Positions 5,454-12,261 of a stretch of 12,261 nucleotides of DNA are shown in pieces. The notes beneath the pieces were generated by a model. That model saw nothing but the letters and a program-made list of their open reading frames with translations, ran no database searches and was not told the DNA's origin. The first letter of the stretch is position 1, and each line of letters begins with the position of its first letter. The translations under genes were made by a program, and so were the position numbers. This DNA is from Verrucomicrobia bacterium UBA7008 (lineage in GTDB: Bacteria > Verrucomicrobiota > Kiritimatiellia > RFP12 > UBA1067). The stretch spans positions 1 through 12,261 of the forward strand of contig DJXI01000060.1 in NCBI GenBank assembly GCA_002449695.1, in the 5' to 3' direction.

Positions 5454-7676
5454 ATGGAGATGTCCCGGAAAGGATTTGTGTGCGGTGCGGCGGCGCTGAT
5501 CATCTGCGCGGCGCGGCCGCTCGTCGCGGCGGTCGCCGACGAAGACGCGCGCATCGACGCGCTGCTGGCGCAGATGACGCTGGAGGAGAAGATCGGCCAG
5601 CTCTGGCAGACGAACGGCAAGCCGTCGCAGGCGATTGAGGCGGAGGATCTGTCGAAGGACAGGAGCGGCGACCGGTTCCTGGCCGATGTGCGCGCGGGGC
5701 GGTACGGCTCGCTGATCGGGCGGCGCGGCGCGGACGGGTACAATCTGCTGCAGCGGACGGCGATGGAGGGCCGCCTCGGCATTCCGCTGCTGATCGGCCA
5801 CGACCTCATCCATTCCGCGCGCACGTGCTTCCCGATCCCGCTGGCGCTGTCCTGCTCGTGGGAGCCGGAGCTGTGGCGGCGCATCGGCGAGGCGATCGCG
5901 GTCGAGGCGCTGACGCTCGGCTGCAACTGGACGTTCACGCCGATGTCGGACATTTCGCCCGACGCGCGCTGGGGGCGCATCGCGGAAGGCCCGGGCCAGG
6001 ATCCCTACCTCGCCTCGCTGCTCGTCCCGGCCATGGTCAAGGGGCTTCAGGGCGACGATCCGGCCGACGGCCGCCACATCGCGGCCTGCGCCAAGCATTA
6101 CATCGGCTACGGCGCGTCGACGGGCGGGCTCGACTATTATGCGGTCGAGATGGCCGACGGGACGCTGCGCGACGTCTATCTGCCGCCGTTCCGGGCCGCC
6201 GTCGATGCGGGCGTCGCGACCGTCATGCCCGCGTTCCATTCGTTCAACGGCGTGCCCTGTTCGATGAACCGTTATCTGCTCACCGACATCCTGCGCGGCG
6301 AACTCGGCTTCGACGGCCTGACGATCTCCGACTACCGGGCGGTGGACGAGATGGCGACCGGTCACGGCGTGGCCGAGCGCGGCGCGGACGCGGCCGCCAA
6401 GGCGCTCAACGCCGGCATGGACATGGAGATGATCTCGGATAATTACGAGAAGGGGCTGAAGGCGGCCCTCGCGTCGGGCCGTGTGAAGATCGAGACCGTC
6501 GACAACGCGGTGCGGAACATCCTGCGCGTGAAATTCCGCTTCGGGCTCTTCGACCATCCGACGGTGGACGTGGCGGCGCTCGAGCGGACGATTGATTTTC
6601 CGGCGCACCTGGCGCTGTCGCGCGAGGCCGCCCGGAAGAGCGCCGTGCTGCTGAAGAACGACGGCGTGCTGCCGCTCCGGCCGGGCCTGAAGGTGGCGCT
6701 GGTGGGGGATGTCGCCGACAGCGTCAGGGAGATGCGCGGCTGCTGGGAGAACGGCGACATGTCGAACATCACAAACACGACGCTGCTCGCGGGTCTGCGC
6801 GCCGACGGCGTGGACGTGACGTATTCCAGCTGCTACAAGCTCGACGGCGCGCGGAACGAGGCGGCGCTGCGTGCGGCGGCGGCGGACGCCGATGTGGTCG
6901 TCGCGGCGTTCGGCGAATACTGGGGCCGGTCGGGCGAGAACCGTTCCGTGACGCGGATCGAGCTCGCGCCGGTGCAGCTGAAAGTTCTCGAGACGCTGAA
7001 GCGCGCCGGCCGGCCGGTCGTCGCCGTCGTGTTCGGCGGGCGGCCGCTCGCCCTGCCGGAGCTCGACAGGGAGGCGAATGCCGTGCTGATGGCGTGGAAT
7101 CCGGGCGGCGCGGGCGGCTGGGGCGTCGCCGACGTGCTGACGGGCTTGGCGGAGCCGTACGGGCGGCTCACCGTGGATTTCCCGAACGCCACCGGCGAGT
7201 GTCCGAAGGTCTACAACCGCATGACGACGGGCCGGCCGTCGGAGCCGGCCGGCGCCCGGTGGAGCACCCACTACATGGACATTCCGTTCACGAGCGTGTA
7301 TCCGTTCGGGTGGGGGTTGACCTACACGACATTCGATTACGCCGGCGAGCGTGTGCACGCGGACGGCGACGACATGGTCTTCTCGGTTGACGTGAAGAAC
7401 ACCGGCGACCGCGCGGGGAGCGAGGTGGTGCAGGTCTATGTGCGCGATGTCGTGGCCGCGACCGTCCGTCCCCGCCGTGAGCTGAAGGGCTACGCGCGCG
7501 TCTGGATCGAGCCGGGCGAGACGAAGACGGTGCAGATCCGCGTCCCGAAAGCGCGGCTCGGCTACTGGGTCGACGGGAGCTATCGTGTCGAGGCCGGGGA
7601 GTTCAAGGCGTGGATCGCGCCGCATTCCGACGGCGGGCGCGAGCTGACCTTCCGCCGGACGGAAAAGGAGATGTGA
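5454..7676 (+). CDS. bglX: Secreted GH3 beta-glucosidase (BglX-like), canonical domain order
   Basis: A 740-residue family 3 glycoside hydrolase that should release terminal beta-linked glucose or a related sugar outside the cytoplasm. Residues 1 to about 25 are a signal peptide ending near LVAA. The catalytic barrel follows: IDALLAQMTLEEKIGQLWQ, substrate-binding D117 in IGHDLIH, KHYIGYG at 214-220, and the nucleophile D293 in TISDYRA. The nucleophile motif is SDY instead of the common SDW. The second domain begins with VLLKNDGVLPL near 400 and offers E488 and E495 (GEYWGRSGE) as candidate acid/base residues. YPFGWGLTYT (616-625) leads into a C-terminal fibronectin-III-like domain. The start lies 14 bases after the previous stop with GGAAGG upstream; the ATG at 5460 is an alternative two codons later. 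Substrate linkage cannot be read from the sequence. Confidence 0.93.
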   Translation: MEMSRKGFVCGAAALIICAARPLVAAVADEDARIDALLAQMTLEEKIGQLWQTNGKPSQAIEAEDLSKDRSGDRFLADVRAGRYGSLIGRRGADGYNLLQRTAMEGRLGIPLLIGHDLIHSARTCFPIPLALSCSWEPELWRRIGEAIAVEALTLGCNWTFTPMSDISPDARWGRIAEGPGQDPYLASLLVPAMVKGLQGDDPADGRHIAACAKHYIGYGASTGGLDYYAVEMADGTLRDVYLPPFRAAVDAGVATVMPAFHSFNGVPCSMNRYLLTDILRGELGFDGLTISDYRAVDEMATGHGVAERGADAAAKALNAGMDMEMISDNYEKGLKAALASGRVKIETVDNAVRNILRVKFRFGLFDHPTVDVAALERTIDFPAHLALSREAARKSAVLLKNDGVLPLRPGLKVALVGDVADSVREMRGCWENGDMSNITNTTLLAGLRADGVDVTYSSCYKLDGARNEAALRAAAADADVVVAAFGEYWGRSGENRSVTRIELAPVQLKVLETLKRAGRPVVAVVFGGRPLALPELDREANAVLMAWNPGGAGGWGVADVLTGLAEPYGRLTVDFPNATGECPKVYNRMTTGRPSEPAGARWSTHYMDIPFTSVYPFGWGLTYTTFDYAGERVHADGDDMVFSVDVKNTGDRAGSEVVQVYVRDVVAATVRPRRELKGYARVWIEPGETKTVQIRVPKARLGYWVDGSYRVEAGEFKAWIAPHSDGGRELTFRRTEKEM
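7665..7670 (+). promoter_or_regulatory. Ribosome binding site of the GH31 gene
   Basis: AAGGAG lies inside the last codons of the GH3 gene, eight bases before the ATG at 7679. A second candidate, AGGTGG at 7702-7707, is four bases before the ATG at 7712, so initiation there is also possible. The upstream in-frame ATG at 7610 lacks such a site and would overlap the GH3 gene by 67 bases. Confidence 0.6.
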
Positions 7677-7678
7677 CC

Positions 7679-10276
7679 ATGAAGAACATGAAGAAAAAGA
7701 GAGGTGGAAAAATGAAGACAGGAATCGGCCTTGCCGTGTTCGCCGTGTCGGGCGCGCTGGCCCTGACGACGGCGCACGCGGCCACGTCCGTGACGGCGGG
7801 GAACGCCCGCTTCACGCTGCTGACCGACCGGATGGTGCGGTGCGAGTGGAGCGCGGACGGGACGTTCGAGGACCGGCCCTCGCTCACATTCGTGAACCGC
7901 GACATGCCGGAGGTGAAGCACAATGTGACGCAGACGGGGAACGGGGTCGTCATCCGGACGGACCGCCTGACGCTGGAATGGACGGGCGGCGCGTTTGCCG
8001 AGACGAATCTGTTTGCCAACGGCGTGGCGGTGCTGGCGGACGACAGGGAGAATCTCTACGGCACGACGCGCACGCTGGACAACGTGACCGGCTTCGCCGA
8101 CCTGATGCCGAAGATGGAAAAGGGTCTTCTGTCGCGACGCGGCGTGACGGTCGTCGACGACACGAAGACGCCGCTGTTCGTCGATTCGTCCGGTCATTTC
8201 GGCCGGTGGGTGTCCGAACGTCCGACGCGCGCCGAGGGGGGCTACCGCGATCTGACCGTTTTTGCGTACGGACACGACTACAAGGGGTGCCTCGGCGACT
8301 ATGTGAAGGTCGCCGGGCGCATCCCGCTGCCGCCGCGCTGGGCGTTCGGCTACTGGTGGAGCCGCTACTGGCTCTACACCGACAAGGAGGTGCGCGGGCT
8401 GGTCGACCAGATGCAGGCTGTCGGCTATCCGATCGACGTGTTCATCATCGACATGGAATGGCACGAGACGTGGAACATCGCCGACCGTCCCGACCGTTAC
8501 GATGAGTTCGGCCAGCTGTGGGGCTGGACGGGCTACACGTGGAACCGCGACCTCTTCCCCGATCCGGCCGCGACGCTCGCGTATCTGCACGACCGCGGCT
8601 GCAAGGTGGCGCTCAACCTCCATCCGGCGAGCGGCGTGCAGCCGGTGGAGGAGAGCTACGGCGCGTTCTGCCGCGACTACGGCTGGACGGGAACGAACGC
8701 CGTGCCGTTCCGCGCCGACGACGAGAAGTGGGCCGACTGCTACTTCAGGGATGTCATCGGTCCGCTGGAGCGCGACGGCGTGGACTTCTGGTGGCTCGAC
8801 TGGCAGCAGTGGAAGATGTCGAAGGACAAGCCGTCTCTCAGCAACACATTCTGGCTGAACCACATCTTCGCCGCGCATTCGGCGGACCGGGGCGGGCGGC
8901 CGTTCATCTACCACCGCTGGGGCGGGCTCGGCTCGCACCGCTACCAGGTGGGCTTCTCCGGCGACTGCAAGGTTTCGTGGGACATGCTCGCGGCGATTCC
9001 GTGGTTCACGGCCGCGGCGTCGAACGTCGGCTACGGCTACTGGGGGCACGACATCGGCGGCCATCACAAGCCCGACGGCGACGCCGGCCGCGACGGCGAG
9101 CTGTTCACGCGCTGGCTCCAGAGCGGCGTGTTCACGCCGATCTTCAAGACCCACTCCACCAAGAACGCCGCGATCGAGCGCCGCGCCTGGAAGTATCCCG
9201 ACCACTTCGACGCGCTGATGGACGCGCTCCGGCTGCGCTACCGCCTCGCGCCCTACATCTACACCGCCGCGCGCGAGGCGTACGAGACGGGCGTGTCGAT
9301 CTGTCGGCCGATGTACTACGATTCGCCGGAGGACGAGCGCGCGTACCATGCCGACAACCAGTACATGTTCGGCGATGACATCCTCGCGGTGACGATCACC
9401 AACGCGATGGCGAAGGGCGAGCACGTCTCGAAGACGGAGGTGTTCCTGCCGGCGGGCGCGTGGTACGACGTTGCGAGCGGCGAACTGCTCGCGGGCGGCC
9501 GCATCGTGACGCGCGAATATGCCATCGATCAGAATCCGTGGTTCGTGCGCGCGGGGGCGATCATTCCGCTCTATCCGAAATCGGTGCGCAATCTCGCGGA
9601 GGTCGGGACGGACGATCTGGAGCTGCTCTTTGCGCCCGGCGCGGACGAGGGGGCGTGCGAAATCTACGAAGACGACGGCGACAACGCCGACTATGCGACG
9701 CGGTTCCGCAAGACGCGCGTCGTGCGGCGCGGCGGTCGCGTTGTGATCGGGCCGCGCGCCGGTTCCTACACGCTCCGCTTCCCGTGCCTGTCGCAGCCCG
9801 CGCGCGTGACGGTGGACGGGGCTGATTGCGCATGGTCGTGGGACGCGGCGGATTTCGCCGTCGTCGTGAAGACACCGCGCGCGGACGGTTCGCGCGAGAC
9901 GGTGGTCGAAATCGCGTTCCCGGAGGGGGCGGCGATGATCGACGGACGGCTGCCGGGCCTGAAGGGCCGTCAGCGCGAGATCGACGCCGTCACGGAAGAG
10001 TTCAAGGTGGAGCTGCGCCGGGTGAACTGGGCGATCAACCTGCCGAAGAGCTGGCAGGCGTTCTGGCAGACGCCGGCGGCCATCGCCGCGCGGCCGCAGG
10101 AGATGGGCGCGCGCCTGCGCGAACGCGAGCGCGCGCGGCGGGCGTTCCTGGAACAGGATCTCCCCCGCTTCGAAGGAAAGTTTGAAACGCCGTTTGCGCA
10201 GCGGCTGCGCGCGTGCGCGGAAAGAGACGGCCTGCCGAACATCGACGCAGGCAGTCAAATCAAGGGAGAGCGGTAA
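7679..10276 (+). CDS. Secreted GH31 family alpha-glucosidase / alpha-xylosidase / transglucosylase
   Basis: An 865-residue retaining alpha-glycosidase, or transglycosylase, of family 31. A basic N-terminus (KNMKKKRGGK) followed by a hydrophobic stretch and AHA-A near residue 35 is a signal peptide. A beta-sandwich N-domain runs to about 210. The barrel shows WAFGYWWSRYW (from about 221), IIDMEWHETW, GWTGYTWNRDLFPDP, the nucleophile D374 in WWLDW, and the candidate acid/base D458 in GHDIGG. It ends with THSTKNAAIERRAW and a distal sandwich domain (NPWFVRAGAIIPLYP). About 100 further residues, predicted to be largely helical, follow from roughly 760 and are not part of the usual catalytic core. 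The gene starts two bases after the GH3 stop, with AAGGAG overlapping that gene's end, so it is translationally coupled. Choosing the ATG at 7712 would give 854 residues and still leave a signal peptide. The exact substrate is not predictable. Confidence 0.92.
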   Translation: MKNMKKKRGGKMKTGIGLAVFAVSGALALTTAHAATSVTAGNARFTLLTDRMVRCEWSADGTFEDRPSLTFVNRDMPEVKHNVTQTGNGVVIRTDRLTLEWTGGAFAETNLFANGVAVLADDRENLYGTTRTLDNVTGFADLMPKMEKGLLSRRGVTVVDDTKTPLFVDSSGHFGRWVSERPTRAEGGYRDLTVFAYGHDYKGCLGDYVKVAGRIPLPPRWAFGYWWSRYWLYTDKEVRGLVDQMQAVGYPIDVFIIDMEWHETWNIADRPDRYDEFGQLWGWTGYTWNRDLFPDPAATLAYLHDRGCKVALNLHPASGVQPVEESYGAFCRDYGWTGTNAVPFRADDEKWADCYFRDVIGPLERDGVDFWWLDWQQWKMSKDKPSLSNTFWLNHIFAAHSADRGGRPFIYHRWGGLGSHRYQVGFSGDCKVSWDMLAAIPWFTAAASNVGYGYWGHDIGGHHKPDGDAGRDGELFTRWLQSGVFTPIFKTHSTKNAAIERRAWKYPDHFDALMDALRLRYRLAPYIYTAAREAYETGVSICRPMYYDSPEDERAYHADNQYMFGDDILAVTITNAMAKGEHVSKTEVFLPAGAWYDVASGELLAGGRIVTREYAIDQNPWFVRAGAIIPLYPKSVRNLAEVGTDDLELLFAPGADEGACEIYEDDGDNADYATRFRKTRVVRRGGRVVIGPRAGSYTLRFPCLSQPARVTVDGADCAWSWDAADFAVVVKTPRADGSRETVVEIAFPEGAAMIDGRLPGLKGRQREIDAVTEEFKVELRRVNWAINLPKSWQAFWQTPAAIAARPQEMGARLRERERARRAFLEQDLPRFEGKFETPFAQRLRACAERDGLPNIDAGSQIKGER

Positions 10277-12261
10277 ATGAAGACGGATGTGCTCGTCATC
10301 GGCGCCGGCGTCGTGGGCTGCGCCGTCGCGCGCGAACTGACGCGCTGGAACGTGAACGTGACGGTGCTGGAGGCCGGAAGCGACGTGGCCGAAGGCGCGT
10401 CCAAGGCCAACAGCGCCATCGTCCACGCGGGCTTCGACGCGAAGCCGGGAACGAACAAGGCGAAGTTCAACGTGCTCGGCAACCGGATGTTCGAGGACGT
10501 CTGCCGCGAGCTGAAGGTGCCGTTCCGGCGCAACGGCTCGCTGGTGCTCGCCTTCGGGGAGGAGGACGAGAAGACGCTGGCGGAACTGAAGGCGCGCGGC
10601 GAGCAGAACGGCGTGCCGACGGAGATCCTCCCGCAGGACGAGCTGCGCCGCCGCGAGCCGAACGTCTCGCCCGAGGCGACGGCCGCGCTCTGGGCGCCGA
10701 CGGGCGGCATCTGCTGCCCCTACGAGCTCACGTTCCGCTACGCCGAGAACGCCGCCGCGAACGGCGCGACGTTCGTCTTCGACGCGCAGGTGACGGACAT
10801 CCGCCGCGAGGTGCCGACGGGCGGCTACGTGGGCGACGCGCCGTTTCCGTACCGCGTGACGTGCGCGGACGGGCGGTCGTTCACCGCGCGCGCCGTTGTC
10901 AACTGCGCGGGCGTCCATTCGGACGAGATCAACAACCTCGTCAGCTCCATCAAATATTCCATCACGGCGCGGCGCGGCGAATACCTGATGCTCGACCGCG
11001 ACGAGGACGGGACGTTCGCGGCGACCATGTTCCAGTGTCCCTCGAAGATGGGCAAGGGCATCCTCGTCTCGCCGACGGTGGACGGCACGGTGATCGTCGG
11101 GCCGACGGCCGAGGACGTGGACGACAAGGAGGACAAGGCGACGACGTACGCCGGGCTTGAAAAGGTCAAGGCCGGCGCGCGGCGCACGTACCCGGACCTG
11201 CCGCTCGGCAAGGTGATCGCGGAGTTCTCGGGGATGCGCGCGCACGAGACGACGGTCGGCGACTTCATCCTCGGCGAGGCGGCGGACGCGCCGTGCTTCT
11301 TCAACGCCGTCGGCGTGGAGTCGCCGGGCCTCACGTCGGCGCCCGCGATCGGCGTCTTCCTCTCTGAACAGGTGGCGAAGCGCCTGGGCGCCTCGCGCAA
11401 GAACCCGTCGCTCGTCTCGAAGGACGTCAGCTGGTGGCCGAAGACGCGCGAGATGAAACCGGAGGAGCTGGCCGAGCTCGTCCAGCGCGACCCGTCGTTC
11501 GGGCGCGTCGTCTGCCGCTGCGAAGAGGTGACGGAAGGGGAGATCCGCGCGGCGATCCGCGCCCGCGTCGGGGCCCGCACGCTCGACGGCATCAAGCGCC
11601 GGACAAGAAGCGGCATGGGCCGCTGCCAGGGCGGGTTCTGCACGCCGCGCCTCATCGAGATTCTCGGCGCGGAGCTGGGACTGCCGCCCGAGGCGTTCCT
11701 CCTTTCGCGCAAGACCGCGCCCCAGGCGCTCTCCGTCCCTACTCTCAACTCTCAACTCTCCACTCTCAACTCGCTGGATGTTCTCGTCGTCGGCGCGGGT
11801 CCGGCCGGTCTCGCGGCGGCGTGCGCGGCGAAGGAGGCGGGCGCGCAGAACGTGCTTGTCATCGAGCGCGACGACGCGCCCGGCGGCATCCTGCAGCAGT
11901 GCATCCACAACGGCTTCGGCCTCCACCGCTTCAAGGAGGAGCTGACGGGCCCCGAATACGCCCAGCGCTTCGTCGACCGGGCGGCGGCGCTCGGCATCCC
12001 CGTCGTCTGCGGCACGATGGTGCTCGACATCTCGCCCCAGGCGGACGGCGGCGCGAAGGTGACGGCGATGAGCCCGCGCGGCGGCCTCAAGATCTACACG
12101 ACGAAGGCGGTCGTGCTCGCGATGGGCTGCCGCGAGCGGCCGCGCGGCGCGCTGATGACGCCGGGCACGCGGCCGGCGGGCGTCTACACGGCGGGCACGG
12201 TGCAGCGGCTCGTCAACATGGACGGCATCATGCCGGGCAAGCGCGTCGTGATCCTCGGCTC
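10277..12261 (+). CDS. Fused FAD oxidoreductase: GlpA-type glycerol-3-phosphate dehydrogenase + NAD/FAD-dependent partner, 3' end cut
   Basis: The frame is open from the ATG to the window end, 661 residues. The first half is a DAO-type flavoprotein: nucleotide-binding GAGVVG at 9-14, [13 protein letters not shown], and [17 protein letters not shown]. It is followed by a BFD-like 2Fe-2S module with C413, C415, C450 and C455 (CRC...GRCQGGFC). This matches GlpA-type or TM1432-type proteins, which oxidise glycerol 3-phosphate to dihydroxyacetone phosphate. After a repeat-encoded linker (489-499), a second flavoprotein begins at [11 protein letters not shown] (501-511) and continues with [14 protein letters not shown], like the TM1433-type partner usually encoded by the next gene. 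A third dinucleotide fold starts at VVILGS at the edge. No signal peptide is seen, so it is cytoplasmic. AGGGAG (10263-10268) lies eight bases upstream, and the ATG directly abuts the GH31 stop. Other hydroxy-acid substrates (for example 2-hydroxyglutarate) are possible for the first half. Confidence 0.85.
   Translation, partial: MKTDVLVIGAGVVGCAVARELTRWNVNVTVLEAGSDVAEGASKANSAIVHAGFDAKPGTNKAKFNVLGNRMFEDVCRELKVPFRRNGSLVLAFGEEDEKTLAELKARGEQNGVPTEILPQDELRRREPNVSPEATAALWAPTGGICCPYELTFRYAENAAANGATFVFDAQVTDIRREVPTGGYVGDAPFPYRVTCADGRSFTARAVVNCAGVHSDEINNLVSSIKYSITARRGEYLMLDRDEDGTFAATMFQCPSKMGKGILVSPTVDGTVIVGPTAEDVDDKEDKATTYAGLEKVKAGARRTYPDLPLGKVIAEFSGMRAHETTVGDFILGEAADAPCFFNAVGVESPGLTSAPAIGVFLSEQVAKRLGASRKNPSLVSKDVSWWPKTREMKPEELAELVQRDPSFGRVVCRCEEVTEGEIRAAIRARVGARTLDGIKRRTRSGMGRCQGGFCTPRLIEILGAELGLPPEAFLLSRKTAPQALSVPTLNSQLSTLNSLDVLVVGAGPAGLAAACAAKEAGAQNVLVIERDDAPGGILQQCIHNGFGLHRFKEELTGPEYAQRFVDRAAALGIPVVCGTMVLDISPQADGGAKVTAMSPRGGLKIYTTKAVVLAMGCRERPRGALMTPGTRPAGVYTAGTVQRLVNMDGIMPGKRVVILG
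11741..11772 (-). repeat. In-frame heptanucleotide repeat at the joint of the oxidoreductase fusion
   Basis: Four heptamers ACTCTCA/ACTCTCC plus a partial unit are read on the plus strand as [11 protein letters not shown] (residues 489-499). The element is the same GAGAGTK repeat as at 3951-3993 but inverted relative to the coding strand; 11751-11772 is the exact reverse complement of 3956-3977. It sits between the end of the BFD-like module and the start of the second Rossmann fold. Confidence 0.85.

Noticed and set aside
5313..7625. 770-residue open frame on the minus strand
   Set aside because: It is a shadow of the canonical GH3 gene; no motif is recognisable.
7580..11926. 1448-residue open frame on the minus strand
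   Set aside because: It spans three well-supported plus-strand genes and shows only the low-complexity Arg/Ala/Val composition of a shadow frame.

Overview
The window is GC-rich, fully bacterial DNA, and almost all of it is coding. It holds two divergent transcription units. I cannot name the organism. Gram-negative-style secreted glycosidases in an operon, together with translated heptanucleotide repeats inside genes, would fit a GC-rich gut or environmental bacterium of the Planctomycetes-Verrucomicrobia-Chlamydiae group, for example Kiritimatiellae or Lentisphaerae. That is an impression, not a demonstrated placement.

Left part (1-2208, minus strand): metK (S-adenosylmethionine synthetase) is followed by hemW, a radical-SAM heme chaperone that runs off the left edge. 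Their ends overlap by 4 bases. A sigma-70-type promoter lies at 2179-2208, followed by a leader of about 80 nt that contains a 10-bp hairpin.

Right part (2295-12261, plus strand): a second sigma-70-type promoter drives at least four tightly packed genes, with gaps of 14, 2 and 0 bases. In order they are: a secreted protein that fuses a glycerophosphodiester phosphodiesterase (GDPD) to a domain-permuted family 3 glycoside hydrolase; a secreted beta-glucosidase of ordinary GH3 order; a secreted GH31 alpha-glucosidase-type enzyme; and a cytoplasmic FAD protein. The FAD protein joins a GlpA-type glycerol-3-phosphate dehydrogenase (with a BFD-like iron-sulfur module) to a second FAD/NAD oxidoreductase. 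It is cut by the right edge.

How the genes could work together (inference): the GDPD releases sn-glycerol 3-phosphate or an alcohol from glycerophosphodiesters. The GH3 and GH31 enzymes remove beta- and alpha-linked glucose or related sugars. The last gene would oxidise glycerol 3-phosphate inside the cell. This suggests a pathway for sugar-decorated glycerophosphate polymers or lipids, such as glycosylated teichoic acids, glycoglycerophospholipids or phosphoglycerol-substituted glucans. No transporter or regulator lies in the window, so the idea is untested.

The most unusual sequence structure is a GAGAGTK heptanucleotide repeat. It occurs twice, in opposite orientations relative to the coding strand, and is translated in frame both times. 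One copy lies inside the GH3 fusion at a domain border. The other lies exactly at the joint between the two oxidoreductases of the last gene.
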